Of a stretch of 64,000 nt of DNA, positions 27,101 through 36,711 are shown piece by piece. Under the pieces are notes generated by a model. The model did not search any database, had not been told where the DNA came from, and saw only the letters and a program-made list of their open reading frames with translations. The position numbers were made by a program, and so were the translations under genes. Source of the stretch: CAYNWT01 sp964450955 (GTDB lineage Bacteria > Planctomycetota > Planctomycetia > Planctomycetales > Planctomycetaceae); assembly GCA_964450955.1 (NCBI GenBank), contig CAYVFI010000020.1:1-64000 (forward strand), in the 5' to 3' direction. Position 1 is the stretch's first letter. Every line of letters starts with the position of its first letter.

Positions 27101-27745
27101 TCAGTCGAGTATTGTCGTGTCCGTTGACCGGTCGAGGAGGATCGGATTACCCGATGAGATTTTCCAGATCTCAAACACCTCGGCAACAGCCCCGTCAGTC
27201 TGAGTGTCTTGTTGGTCTCCGTTCTTGCCCAGTTCTGCGAACACAAGGTATTGCTCCTCACCGGCCACTGTTCGCGTAGAAAGAATCTGTACCCGCCAAT
27301 GATGGTCGATGCCCGGAAGTGTCTGGCCTTGCTGCGTCAGGAAGGTTTCACGGCTCGATTTCTGATCCCGAATGTAAACGAAGTCGTCCATGCAGTCAGG
27401 AAAATCCGTCATCACTTGGCTTTAAACACCGACTTTGTCCCTCGTCCCGAATTGCTGCCAGCCTCCCGTTGGGTGTTCGGCACTTGTGGGTACACCCACT
27501 ACGTAAAACGCGGTATCGGGGATGACGATGTCATCCACTTCCCATGGTTCTGGATCACGGCCCTCAGAAGGTGGACCAAGGGTACCGGCGGGGGGCCAGT
27601 TCTCTGTTGTTGCGGGTGGGCCTCCATATCCAGGTGGATCGTCTTGTGGAGGCGTATTGGACTATGGCGATGGCCGCATCGCAGCAAACGCGATTCCGGT
27701 CACCAGCCCTACGCTCAGAGCGATTCCAGTGAAGCGTCTTATCAT
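27101..27745 (-). pseudogene. Secreted-protein gene interrupted by two in-frame stop codons
   Basis: A perfect ribosome-binding site (GGAGAG) precedes ATG 27745, which opens a signal peptide (MIRRFTGIALSVGLVTGIAFAA). The same frame then meets TAG at 27664-27662 and TAA at 27424-27422, and continues without frameshift to a final stop at 27101. Between the stops it codes for a Pro/Gly-rich region and then plausible protein (DDIVIPDTAFYVVGVPTSAE), and afterwards another 104 codons (MTDFPDCMDDFVYIRDQKSS...). An intact gene would encode about 214 residues. The family is not recognised. It is either a young pseudogene or a read-through case. Confidence 0.7.
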
Positions 27746-27957
27746 TTTTTTCTCTCCATGTTGGAACTTTTCTGCCCGTATCCTCATCGAGCACCAAGAA
27801 CATTTCCAAGGTGAAAACTTTTTGGAACTGCCAAGGTACGCCGTCACAAGTTGTTCCTCTGAATTTGTATCGGTGATTTTTTGTGATCAGGGGTTTGTTG
27901 TTTAAGCCTCTTGGGTTCCGGCGCCAAATGAGCAGACATAGAGTGACATTCTGCGGG

Positions 27958-30900
27958 TCAACTGGATCGGTGCGTGCCATTGAGTTCAGTAACCAGAACG
28001 CGGCCGTCAAGCAGGTCCTCGGAATCCCGTGCGGCTTCTTCGTCTGACCAGAACCGGATCCAGCGGTGCCAGCGGAGAGGCGACTCAGACAGAATGAGCT
28101 CATCGGATTTGATGGCGGGCAGGCCGATTCGGCGGCCGGCGCTGGCGGGTTTGGGAGTGAGCAGCGGACTGCGTTCGAGGTCGTAGATGAACTCCATCTT
28201 GAAGCCCTCGCCGGGCCAGACTTTCAGACCGACGTCGGAGATGTCGTAGGCGAGTTCCGCGTCGGCGAGACTGTGACGAATTTGTTCTCGTGACATGTCT
28301 ACGGCGCCGACTTTGTAGAACCCAAACAGCGCCGCAAGAAACGAATCACGGCGAGCACCATCAAGTGTTGCCGTCCAACCGGGATCCTGAACGCCCGCCA
28401 GCAGCCAACCGGATTGTTCCTGGAAGACCAAACGCAATGGGTTGCCCTCAGCCGCCTCCCACTCCACGGCGATGCCAACACTGTTGGACGTTGCGTCCAC
28501 ATGGTCAACCCACAGTAGTTCGTCTTTCCACTCACCAGTGAGTTCCAGATACGCGAAGAGTTCGCGTTCGACGTGATGTCGGATCGCTTCTTCGCAGTGA
28601 TGCAGTTGTTCGTAAAGTGCTTGTCGGCGAACAGATCGACGGAACGACGCAGCCTTGCGATCAAGTCGGCGGAGTTTGTGGTACAGCTTGGGTAGTGTGC
28701 CGGAATGGAAACCGGGCTTGAGCAACCGCAGCATTGTTTCGCCGTGACTGCCGACCGCAACTGGCTTCAATTTGTCGGAATGATTGGCTTCGTACAGCCG
28801 CCAGTTTTCTTTGAGTTCCCAAACAAGGAATCCGAACACACCTGGAATTGCGGTCGCGATGGTGACCGCAGCTGTTTGGGCGGCCGCTTCGCTACCCAGC
28901 ACGCGAACCAGAATCGGACCAAGCACAACGGGCACTGTTGGCAGCAACAGCTTGTGTGACACGGTCACAACCGGGAAGTGCTTAATCGGATTGACCTGCG
29001 GTTCGATAAGCAGGTTCACACAGAACCGAATCACAAAGTCGACCAACGACCAAACAACTCCCAGCACTGCTTTAACGCCCAGCGTGAACACCGATTCTCC
29101 ACTGCGAAACCGCAACCATTCATCAATCGCGTACAGGAATCGTTCGATGACCTCCAGCACTTTCTCGAACGCTTCCCAAATCCAATCAAACAGCGCCACA
29201 AACACGTGCGCGCGGAGTTGGTACCAGCGGGTGGAAACCCAGTCGAAGCTAAGTTCTTCCAGATCGCGGCCGATGCGCGAGTTCAGAAACAGGCTGATGA
29301 GAACAAACAGCGTCCCCGAGACTTCGATGCGGGGAAAATCCAGTCCCAGCAGTCGTGGCACCGCATAACATCCAATACAGACCAGGATTCCCGGCGTCAC
29401 GATGTACCGATTCACGAGCCGAACCGGGCGTGTGCGCAGGAACTCGCGGATCTTCTTCCAGTTAAGCATGCGCGAGGGCAACTCAATAAACGCCCATCGC
29501 GCACCCTTTAAAACCTGCTTCGATACGGAAATCACAGCTTCCCGAAACGCGCGCAGGTGTATCAGTGCCATGAGGAAGAAGCCAAGCAGTAATACTGCTA
29601 TCGGTAACTCCCACGGGCCCGACGAATCGCGAGTCACAATTCGGTGTAACAGGTGATTGATGCCTTCCACAATCAGGAATGCACCACCAAACGGAATCGC
29701 GATGTACTGTGTGGCGAACCGGCCGGCCCGTGTCCCAAACGCCAGCGAACTAATCACCTGCAGCCATCGCAGATAAAATTCGCCGCGGTGGTAGACGCCA
29801 TCAAGCGCGACATCGAATTTGTCGTCGGCTTTGAGTAACCGATCGCCTTTGATGATTTGACCGATGGACGAGACGTCCGGCAGCTTCAGGTTGTTGCGCG
29901 AGATTGCGTCGCGGAGGTATCCCATGGTGAGATAACCGCGATCGGCAATGCAGTCGAGACTTTGCTCAGTCACCTTGTTGAACGCAACGCGCTCGGGCAG
30001 GTTCCTTGGTTCAAAACCAACCTCGGCCAGCGTTGTTCGAACGACCGGTCGGAGCCGTTGCCGCATTTGTTGTTCGGCAGACGCCGCCGCACTGCGAATG
30101 AGCGTCGAAAGGCGTTCGCGATGCAGACCGGACAGGTGAATAAACGGAAGCCGACCAGCCGCGGTACGCAGGTGCTTGGCCATCATGGCTTCGCTTTGAT
30201 TCGGCAGCGGCCGTTTGATTGGTCGTTTGCCACGCGATACGACCCACTTAACGAGATCGACTTTGTAAGTCACCCGTTCGTGGTCCGAACAGACTTTCTG
30301 CAAGTCGTACAGAAGCTTGCGATCGTGGTTCCAGAATCCGCTGATCGCATGCGGCAATATCCGAGTTAAAGCCGCGCGCCAGTGGGCCGCTTCGACATCA
30401 TCAAAATCCAGAGCGGCTCGCAATCGGTCGATAAGCCGATCAATTTCAGCAAACGCGGCGGCGTTGGCCGCTTGCGCCTGATCGTCGGGTGCACATGTCA
30501 TTGAACGAGCGGCAAGGATGGCCGCCAGAACCGTGTTCCCTCCAACAGACGCCCTGTCAGCCAGTCGCAGCAGTCGCTTGTGTCGACGGGCGCTGGGGCG
30601 AGTGCGCCCCTTAATGTCTAACTTAGATTCCGCATCAACGTCTTCGGCCTCCGCGTCAATCACACCGGCCGGTTCTGCAGACCCGTCGACTCGTGATCCG
30701 GCAAATAAAGCGTCGGCGTTGATTTCGGGAAGCGGTGTCGGCAGGTCCCGATCGCGAAGCGATGGGAACCAGGTTTGTATCGATCCGGGAGCGAAAAAGC
30801 GGAACTCAAGGTAAACCGCAGCGAACTCTAACCAGGCGGCGTTCGGCGAATCGGTATCCATCAACAGGCTTTCTCGACGAAGCACTGTGTGGATTTCATC

Positions 30901-31338
30901 GAAAGTGACCTGACCCAATTCATCGATTCGACGACGAATCTCAGGCGCCGACAGCGTTCCGTCATCCACCGCCGCGCGGATTGCTGCGTCGAGTTTGCCA
31001 TGAAACAACAACCGCCAGGTGCGCAGTCGTAGCTGTTCGTCAGAGAGCCGTTCCAACTGCCGTTCAGTTGGTTCCTGAATCAAAATCGCATGCGGGGGCA
31101 ATTGTGACGGATCGGTCAGCCCGAGTTCGTCAACGTGAACCTCGCGCCGAAGTTCCTCATAGCTGGCGACATAAACGCGTGCGTGAGGAACCTTGGTAAA
31201 CAGCCGCGGGAAGGCAAACTGTTCGCGGATCAATCGACGAATGACACGCGCTTCGACGAGAAACGCGGTCGAATCCGTTCGACGCGTCGCTTCGGCAAGC
31301 GCCGCCAGCTTATCCTGAAGGGACTGCTTATTTGCCAC
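27958..31338 (-). CDS. Very large membrane protein of unknown function
   Basis: An 1126-residue protein. The N-terminal 500 residues are soluble, charged and helix-rich (for example RRLIREQFAFPRLFTKVPHA near residue 29, and an acidic linker near 220). Membrane helices occur at about 545-570, 585-605, 655-675, 685-700, 755-785, 800-820 and 830-850. Amphipathic, Trp-rich segments lie between them. The C-terminal 250 residues are soluble again. There is no signal peptide and no known catalytic motif. It starts only 3 bases after the stop of the PVC haem protein, so they are probably co-transcribed and coupled. I recognise no family. Confidence 0.8.
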   Translation of the reverse strand: MANKQSLQDKLAALAEATRRTDSTAFLVEARVIRRLIREQFAFPRLFTKVPHARVYVASYEELRREVHVDELGLTDPSQLPPHAILIQEPTERQLERLSDEQLRLRTWRLLFHGKLDAAIRAAVDDGTLSAPEIRRRIDELGQVTFDEIHTVLRRESLLMDTDSPNAAWLEFAAVYLEFRFFAPGSIQTWFPSLRDRDLPTPLPEINADALFAGSRVDGSAEPAGVIDAEAEDVDAESKLDIKGRTRPSARRHKRLLRLADRASVGGNTVLAAILAARSMTCAPDDQAQAANAAAFAEIDRLIDRLRAALDFDDVEAAHWRAALTRILPHAISGFWNHDRKLLYDLQKVCSDHERVTYKVDLVKWVVSRGKRPIKRPLPNQSEAMMAKHLRTAAGRLPFIHLSGLHRERLSTLIRSAAASAEQQMRQRLRPVVRTTLAEVGFEPRNLPERVAFNKVTEQSLDCIADRGYLTMGYLRDAISRNNLKLPDVSSIGQIIKGDRLLKADDKFDVALDGVYHRGEFYLRWLQVISSLAFGTRAGRFATQYIAIPFGGAFLIVEGINHLLHRIVTRDSSGPWELPIAVLLLGFFLMALIHLRAFREAVISVSKQVLKGARWAFIELPSRMLNWKKIREFLRTRPVRLVNRYIVTPGILVCIGCYAVPRLLGLDFPRIEVSGTLFVLISLFLNSRIGRDLEELSFDWVSTRWYQLRAHVFVALFDWIWEAFEKVLEVIERFLYAIDEWLRFRSGESVFTLGVKAVLGVVWSLVDFVIRFCVNLLIEPQVNPIKHFPVVTVSHKLLLPTVPVVLGPILVRVLGSEAAAQTAAVTIATAIPGVFGFLVWELKENWRLYEANHSDKLKPVAVGSHGETMLRLLKPGFHSGTLPKLYHKLRRLDRKAASFRRSVRRQALYEQLHHCEEAIRHHVERELFAYLELTGEWKDELLWVDHVDATSNSVGIAVEWEAAEGNPLRLVFQEQSGWLLAGVQDPGWTATLDGARRDSFLAALFGFYKVGAVDMSREQIRHSLADAELAYDISDVGLKVWPGEGFKMEFIYDLERSPLLTPKPASAGRRIGLPAIKSDELILSESPLRWHRWIRFWSDEEAARDSEDLLDGRVLVTELNGTHRSS

Positions 31339-31341
31339 GGA

Positions 31342-34300
31342 TCAATGTCCGTCGGAGGTACTCTTCTGTGACTTCTGAAGTGCAAGATACTCAACAAGGT
31401 CTCGCAGGTCGGACTTCGACAGATGCTTCATCAGGTCCGCCGGCATGCCGGAAAGGCCCTTCGCTTCCTCGTCGATTTCGTCTTTCCTGACTGTGATTGT
31501 CGCTCCGTTGGCATCCATCAGCTTCATGGTATCGTCGTTTTGTTCCTTGACGACACCGGTGTAAGTTTTACCGCTATCCATCACAAGAACCACCGTCTCG
31601 AAGCCTTTTGCGATCTTTTCGTTGGGAAGAACAATCGATTCCAGCAAGTAACGACGGTCGCGGTCCTTAGCGATCGCAGACAGGTTGGGCCCAACGGCTC
31701 CACCTTCGTTACCTACCTTGTGACATCGTCGGCACGATGCGGCTGATCGACCAAAGAAAATGGACCGTCCCCGCGCGGCGTCACCGCCGGCAAGGGATTC
31801 AGAGTACTTCGCCAGCGGGTCGTCTTTCTTACGCGCCGCTTCGAATTGTTGCAGACGGTCCCTGAAGGCATCGGATTCACCGGCCGCAGTCAGCAGTTCA
31901 AGGTGGGTTTCCGGAGCCGCTTTGCCGGCAAGCAGCAGGTCAAACTGTGACAGCAAAGCCGCTTCGGCTTTTTGGTTCTTGCCAGCCGCCAGGGATGTGA
32001 TCGCCACTTGTTGCTCTTTCGGTTCGCCCGAAGCAAGAACCGCGATCATCATGTCGGTTCCTCTGGCCGGTTCACGACGCATCACAATTTTTCGCGCCGC
32101 ACTACGCAGAAGTCCGGATTCCGATTTGAGCGCGGTTTCGATTCCGTCGGTTAGCTGTTTGTCGTCTAACGCATCCAGTGCTTCAAGTGACGACTTTCGC
32201 GTAATCGCCGAAACCGACTTGTCAGCCAGCATACTGCGAAGAACCGGTGCGACTTCCGTAATACCGTAGCGGCTGGCCAGTTTGACGCCTGTTGATCGGA
32301 GCTCGGGAGACTTGCTGGCCAGAATGCCGCCAAGGTTCGGCCGGATGGCATCAGCAAGCCCTTCTACTTTGCGTTCAGCCAGCGGACGCCAACGACCGTT
32401 AACGCGGTCCAGCGGTGGTGGTTCGTTCCAGTTGTTAAGAACCGTCACCGCTTCGATGCGGATGGCGTCGGTATGAACATCGCTGGCTGCAATCTTCGCC
32501 AAAGCTGATGCATGCTCGGTCGAACCGATTCGAAACGCCGCATTCATCGCTCGTCGTAGCAACGCGTCGGGCAAATCCGGCTTGCTAACCAGTGCGGCCA
32601 AAGCGGCTTGACCAGAATCGATATTTTCATCTTCGATCGCCCGAGCGGCCTCTGTCACGACGGTTTGATCAGAATCGTTAAGAAACCCAGCCACTGCGCC
32701 AGCCTTCAATCGACGCAAAGCCACAACAACACCGCGTCGGGTGGCGACACTGCGGGATGCGGCGGCCTGGGCCAGATCGCGTGGTTTTTCCGCAGCCGCT
32801 TTTTCCAGCCCTACCACTGCCGCATGCCGCAGCACAGCATCCGTGTCGTTATTGCGTTCCAGCAAATCCAACAGCGCCGGAATATCACGGCTGGTACCGA
32901 CCTTGCCAAACGCCAACGCGGCAAAACTTTGCACGCGAGCACTGTCGTCGTTTAGCAAACGAGTAAACGCTGATCGCAACGCCAATTGCAATTGAGACGG
33001 TACAGACCGACCGCAGATATCAGAAATCGTGCGGATAGCCTGTGCACGGATTTCGGCGTCTTCGTCGGTTAACCTGGCCATCAGGATTGCCGTTGGTGTA
33101 TTCGGTTCTTTGCGTCCAAGTTGTCCGAGAGCCCAAATGGCGTGAATTCTTGTAAATTGATCTTCTGCCTCAGCGGCCAGACGTCCCAGAAGTTTCAGGT
33201 TCGAAGTCTTGGCCAGAGCAAACTGAGCTTCCTGTCGAACACGTTTGTCAGCGTGCGCCAGCAACGGTATTAGATCGTCGGTAGACAACTTGCCAAAGCC
33301 GGCCTTCATGATGGGAGCCGATTCAGCGGCTTTTGCCTTATTCGCTGTGTCGACAAATCGGTATAGCCGGCCTTTGCCTTCACCTTCCCAACCATTCACC
33401 CAGTCGGTGATATACATGCTGCCGTCGTAACCGAAGTCCACATCTGTGGCGAGAATCGACCAGATAAACTGGTGCGAATCAGTGAGTTCAAACGAAGCAC
33501 CTTTTGGTTTGACTGCGAACGAGCGAATGCCGCTGTTGCCCGCGGTTCCTCGGAAGTCTGCAAGGAAAAAGTGGCCCTTGTATCGTTCGGGCAAACCAAC
33601 ACCTGGGTAGTAAGTCAGTCCTGAAGGACCGTCTCCCAGGTTGATGATCGGCGGTAAAATGTACGCGGGCTGAACGGCCGTTGTTTCTTCATCTGCCTTG
33701 TGCGGATACCACATGCGTTCGCGGTTCCAGGGCCCGCGATCTTCCAGGTACTGGAAGTACATTCGCCAGCCAATGTCGGCTCCTTCAACAACATACACCC
33801 AGCGTGCTTTGTCGCCGCTGTCTGAGTTGTTGTCGCCGGTAAACAGATTTCCGTAGTCGTCGAAGGCAAGTTCCTGAGGATTACGAAGTCCGGTGGCGAA
33901 GACTTCCAGGTGAGAACCATCCGGTTCGCAACGGAACACGGCTCCACGATCAGGAGCCAGAAGGTGGTTGCCTTCCTGTGTTGTGACGTTGTAACCACGG
34001 TCACCAATGCTGAAGTAAATTCGCCCGTCGGGACCGACAACCAGCCCGTGCATGTCGTGTCCACGAAAGGCGACACGGACACCGTAGCCATCGGACAACG
34101 CCACACGTTCATCGGCAACGCCGTCGTTGTCTGCGTCGGCCAACTGGTACAGCTTTGGAATGCAGGTGTAGTACACCTTGTCGTTCCAGTGCAGCACGCC
34201 GGCCCCGGTTCCGTCGGCGATGTCGTTGAAGCCGTCAGCAAACACGGTGGCCTTATCAAAAGTGCCATCGCCGTTGGAATCGGTTAGCAACCGAATGCGA

Positions 34301-34686
34301 TCGTGTTCTTTGGTGTAGTCGTCCGCTTTGTCGCTGAGATGCTTCCGAAACATCCGGATACGATCTTCGACCGATTGCGCGGCGAGATCGTCATTCAGCC
34401 AACCCATGTGGTAGCGGTTGTCCTCAACCCCCTTTTGTTGTCGGAACGTCTCGCAGACGAAGACTCTGCCTTTTGAATCCACATGGAACGCGACGGGATT
34501 GGCAACCAGAGGTTCCGCCGCAGCCAGTGAAACCGTCATCCCCTTGGGGACTCGAAAACGCGGAATAGCCAATTGACCTTCGTTCGACGCTTCGGCGACG
34601 GCAGGTTCGTAATCCTGAGGAACCAGGCAAGCCTCGGCTCCCGGAAGAAACAAGACAGCAATGACAGCGGTAAGTTGGAGGTTCAT
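31342..34686 (-). CDS. PVC-type haem-binding protein: propeller, HEAT repeats, CxxCH domain
   Basis: A roughly 1114-residue exported protein. A signal peptide (MNLQLTAVIAVLFLPGAEA) is followed by an N-terminal membrane-dehydrogenase-like beta-propeller (about residues 40-460) with DGRIYFSIGDRGYN and NPQELAFDDYGNLFTGDNNSD. HEAT-like repeats follow at about 500-900. A C-terminal cytochrome domain of the TIGR02603 type has CRRCHKVGNEGGAVGPNLS near 985 and ends in KSDLRDLVEYLALQ. Proteins of this build are frequent in Planctomycetes and Verrucomicrobia and are thought to oxidise carbohydrates or alcohols. The ATG at 34686 is chosen for its signal peptide. First gene of a two-gene unit. Confidence 0.93.
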   Translation of the reverse strand: MNLQLTAVIAVLFLPGAEACLVPQDYEPAVAEASNEGQLAIPRFRVPKGMTVSLAAAEPLVANPVAFHVDSKGRVFVCETFRQQKGVEDNRYHMGWLNDDLAAQSVEDRIRMFRKHLSDKADDYTKEHDRIRLLTDSNGDGTFDKATVFADGFNDIADGTGAGVLHWNDKVYYTCIPKLYQLADADNDGVADERVALSDGYGVRVAFRGHDMHGLVVGPDGRIYFSIGDRGYNVTTQEGNHLLAPDRGAVFRCEPDGSHLEVFATGLRNPQELAFDDYGNLFTGDNNSDSGDKARWVYVVEGADIGWRMYFQYLEDRGPWNRERMWYPHKADEETTAVQPAYILPPIINLGDGPSGLTYYPGVGLPERYKGHFFLADFRGTAGNSGIRSFAVKPKGASFELTDSHQFIWSILATDVDFGYDGSMYITDWVNGWEGEGKGRLYRFVDTANKAKAAESAPIMKAGFGKLSTDDLIPLLAHADKRVRQEAQFALAKTSNLKLLGRLAAEAEDQFTRIHAIWALGQLGRKEPNTPTAILMARLTDEDAEIRAQAIRTISDICGRSVPSQLQLALRSAFTRLLNDDSARVQSFAALAFGKVGTSRDIPALLDLLERNNDTDAVLRHAAVVGLEKAAAEKPRDLAQAAASRSVATRRGVVVALRRLKAGAVAGFLNDSDQTVVTEAARAIEDENIDSGQAALAALVSKPDLPDALLRRAMNAAFRIGSTEHASALAKIAASDVHTDAIRIEAVTVLNNWNEPPPLDRVNGRWRPLAERKVEGLADAIRPNLGGILASKSPELRSTGVKLASRYGITEVAPVLRSMLADKSVSAITRKSSLEALDALDDKQLTDGIETALKSESGLLRSAARKIVMRREPARGTDMMIAVLASGEPKEQQVAITSLAAGKNQKAEAALLSQFDLLLAGKAAPETHLELLTAAGESDAFRDRLQQFEAARKKDDPLAKYSESLAGGDAARGRSIFFGRSAASCRRCHKVGNEGGAVGPNLSAIAKDRDRRYLLESIVLPNEKIAKGFETVVLVMDSGKTYTGVVKEQNDDTMKLMDANGATITVRKDEIDEEAKGLSGMPADLMKHLSKSDLRDLVEYLALQKSQKSTSDGH

Positions 34687-35180
34687 ACGGCAGGAGAATC
34701 CCTCTGACGGTGACGGGTTTCCTTTAATTCTGTCACGGTCACCAAGGAACCACAACAGGTGGAAGGCGGGTTCGGGTGAGTGTGGCCTGTTCTGCCTACC
34801 GTAGCATGGGACCATTGTCCTGCTAGCCACGTGAATAGGCGTGAGGCATCCAAGATCCGGTCAAAGAGGTTTCTCAGCGTTCCACTCGTTGCGGTCTTGC
34901 GGAGATCGGGCGGAGGGTGGAGAAAAGAGAGAAAGCCAGCCAGCGGTGTCTGTACCACCGCAATTGCAACCGCTGCGTAAGCGAGGGACGCGGTCGAGTT
35001 GGCGGGGCATCTGCGTGCGGTAGTGCTCCACGGGACAGCGGTCCCATATTTGTACCGTCGGTCAGAGAATCACTTCTAAGTCGCCGAACACTCCGTGTTC
35101 GGTTGGGCATGGGACCGGACTCGGAGAGTCCGGCGACTATGGGCTGGTTGCTGACGGAGTAGTGTTACGTATGAGCGCAT
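34687..35180. other. Intergenic region with a REP-type pair
   Basis: No gene is seen between the haem-protein start and the terminator of the DUF1559 gene. The left half should carry the haem-protein promoter. The right half carries the inverted repeat pair at 35079-35138. Confidence 0.5.
35079..35138. repeat. Inverted pair of REP-type hairpins (second family)
   Basis: Two hairpins lie head to head across 12 bases: CCGAACAC/GTGTTCGG with loop TCC (35084-35102), and CCGGACTC/GAGTCCGG with loop GGA (35115-35133). Each is flanked on the outer side by AGTCGC or its complement, so the second unit is an inverted, slightly diverged copy of the first. The sequence differs from the 24.5-kb repeat family. 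Confidence 0.8.
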
Positions 35181-35185
35181 GAAAA

Positions 35186-35214
35186 AGAGGTGTTCGCCAG
35201 GGACGAACACCTCT
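35186..35214 (-). terminator. Intrinsic terminator of the DUF1559 gene
   Basis: A perfect 11-bp stem, AGAGGTGTTCG with CGAACACCTCT, around a 7-base loop. On the minus strand it is followed by TTTTTC. It lies about 30 bases after the DUF1559 gene stop. Confidence 0.92.
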
Positions 35215-35244
35215 GTTTTCTTGCCCAATTAAGATCAGACGATC

Positions 35245-36360
35245 TTAGAAGTCGCTGCTAATCGGCCTTTCAACAGCGAAGCCGGTACGCAAACGCGTGG
35301 CTGAAGGCGTGATGAGCTGAATGTAGACACTGCGGTCAATGTCGTCACTCAAGCCGCGAGCTGACCCTTCGCCAGTCACCATCTGAACCTGACCCGGGTG
35401 ATTTGAAGACAGGAACGGAGCGGCTCCGATAGGTCCGGCTTTCGCATCGTTGGGGTAAGGAGAAATACCGCTGTACACAGCAGGGTCATTCGTGGCATCT
35501 CGCAGCGTCGATGTCGCATTGAATGGGAACAGGAATGTGCAGTTCCACGCATGAGGATTTGCCCATGATGTCGGTGCTCCATCCACAGATCCGGCGTTCA
35601 AGCTCTCTGAGATCATGATGGTGTTACCAGCACCGTCGTAGAACGAATCAATCGTTTGGCTCTCACCTTGTGAAGTGAAAGCAACCGATCCATCGTTGTA
35701 ACTGAAGTCCGCATGGAACACACCGCACTCGCGAGTCAGTCGTACTTCAGCCTGGCTTATCATCGTGTCCAGGTTAAAGTCGAATGGGTTCAGGTTGAAG
35801 TTGTGACCTTGCCCCATAGACACAGTTGATGGATCGATCAGAACGACCTCGTTACCGAACCCTGCATTCGCGACGTAGCTAAGCGACTGGTTGTTGTCGG
35901 TGCGACTTGCACATCGCAGCACTTTCAAAGTCGTTGCGGCAAGGTTCGCGTTGAACTCGTCTGAGTTAGGTGCCGCCACGCTAGTGTTGTCCCATGACGC
36001 CGAATTGAACCAGCGATCAGACAATGAGGCCTGATCCAGGAACGGAAGCAATTCAACAACCCAGCTTCGCCCCTGAAGAAGAGTCGATTCCGGCGTTGAG
36101 GCGGACACGTCATTCGGGAAGTAACCGTAAGCCGGCAGTTCACCTCTGTTGTTCGCGGCGTAGTTGTGCATCGCCAGACCGAGGTTCTTGAGGTTGTTGA
36201 GGCACTCAGTTCGTCGGCCAGCTTCGCGAGCGTTTTGGATCGCGGGCAGGATGAGCGACATAAGGACTGCGATGATGGAGATCACCACCAACAGTTCAAT
36301 GAGCGTAAATCCGCGGCGTTTGGCCTGTTGCGGCTGCCGGGTGTTTTGGCGACGAATCAT
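35245..36360 (-). CDS. DUF1559 protein with prepilin N-terminal signal
   Basis: A 371-residue protein. The type III (prepilin) signal is RRGFTLIELLVVISIIAVL (about residues 15-33), with Gly at -1 and Glu at +5. It is followed by AIQNAREAGRRTECLNNLKNLGLAMHNY, the start of the DUF1559 domain that is massively amplified in planctomycetes. The C-terminal HPGQVQMVTGEGSARG is a degenerate form of the usual H-x9-DG motif. It is likely a pilin-like surface or pseudopilus protein cleaved by prepilin peptidase. A GGAGA ribosome-binding site is present, and its own terminator follows. It is downstream of the pseudopilin operon on the same strand. Confidence 0.95.
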   Translation of the reverse strand: MIRRQNTRQPQQAKRRGFTLIELLVVISIIAVLMSLILPAIQNAREAGRRTECLNNLKNLGLAMHNYAANNRGELPAYGYFPNDVSASTPESTLLQGRSWVVELLPFLDQASLSDRWFNSASWDNTSVAAPNSDEFNANLAATTLKVLRCASRTDNNQSLSYVANAGFGNEVVLIDPSTVSMGQGHNFNLNPFDFNLDTMISQAEVRLTRECGVFHADFSYNDGSVAFTSQGESQTIDSFYDGAGNTIMISESLNAGSVDGAPTSWANPHAWNCTFLFPFNATSTLRDATNDPAVYSGISPYPNDAKAGPIGAAPFLSSNHPGQVQMVTGEGSARGLSDDIDRSVYIQLITPSATRLRTGFAVERPISSDF

Positions 36361-36711
36361 GAGGTTCTCCGAAGAAGATCGAGCAAGAAATGTACGGTGG
36401 TTAGTTTATTTACTGACTGGCCCCGTTGGGGGTCACTTTCAGGTGTTTTTGTTGCATCCCTGCCGTCTAAGCCTTCCTTAGCAAAGGGTATTCCAAACTC
36501 TTAAATGTCGTGTGAAAGGTCGCAAAGTTCAAAATGTGGCCCACAGGATGCAAAAAACCGTCAAACACGCAGGAATCCGCTGTAGCAGAATGCAACAAGC
36601 GTACTTCCCTCAAGCGACTTTGACACTGTAAATAACGCTGAATCTGCAGAGTTCATCAACCAGAATCTCTGCAGATTCCCGAAAGACGGCGACAAGGAAG
36701 TGTTCATTCGA
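36361..36711. other. Intergenic region with a long hairpin
   Basis: Separates the K-like pseudopilin gene from the DUF1559 gene. It should contain the DUF1559 promoter and the end of the pseudopilin operon. The only clear structure is the inverted repeat at 36640-36678. Confidence 0.5.
36640..36678 (-). terminator. Perfect 12-bp inverted repeat after the pseudopilin operon
   Basis: GAATCTGCAGAG and CTCTGCAGATTC flank a 15-base loop, 34 bases beyond the stop of the K-like gene. The stem is strong but no T-run follows on either strand. It could terminate or stabilise the long pseudopilin mRNA. Confidence 0.5.

Noticed and set aside
30000..31400. Several plus-strand open frames opposite the 1126-residue gene
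   Set aside because: They are antisense shadows of the large gene, with no ribosome-binding sites or recognisable domains.
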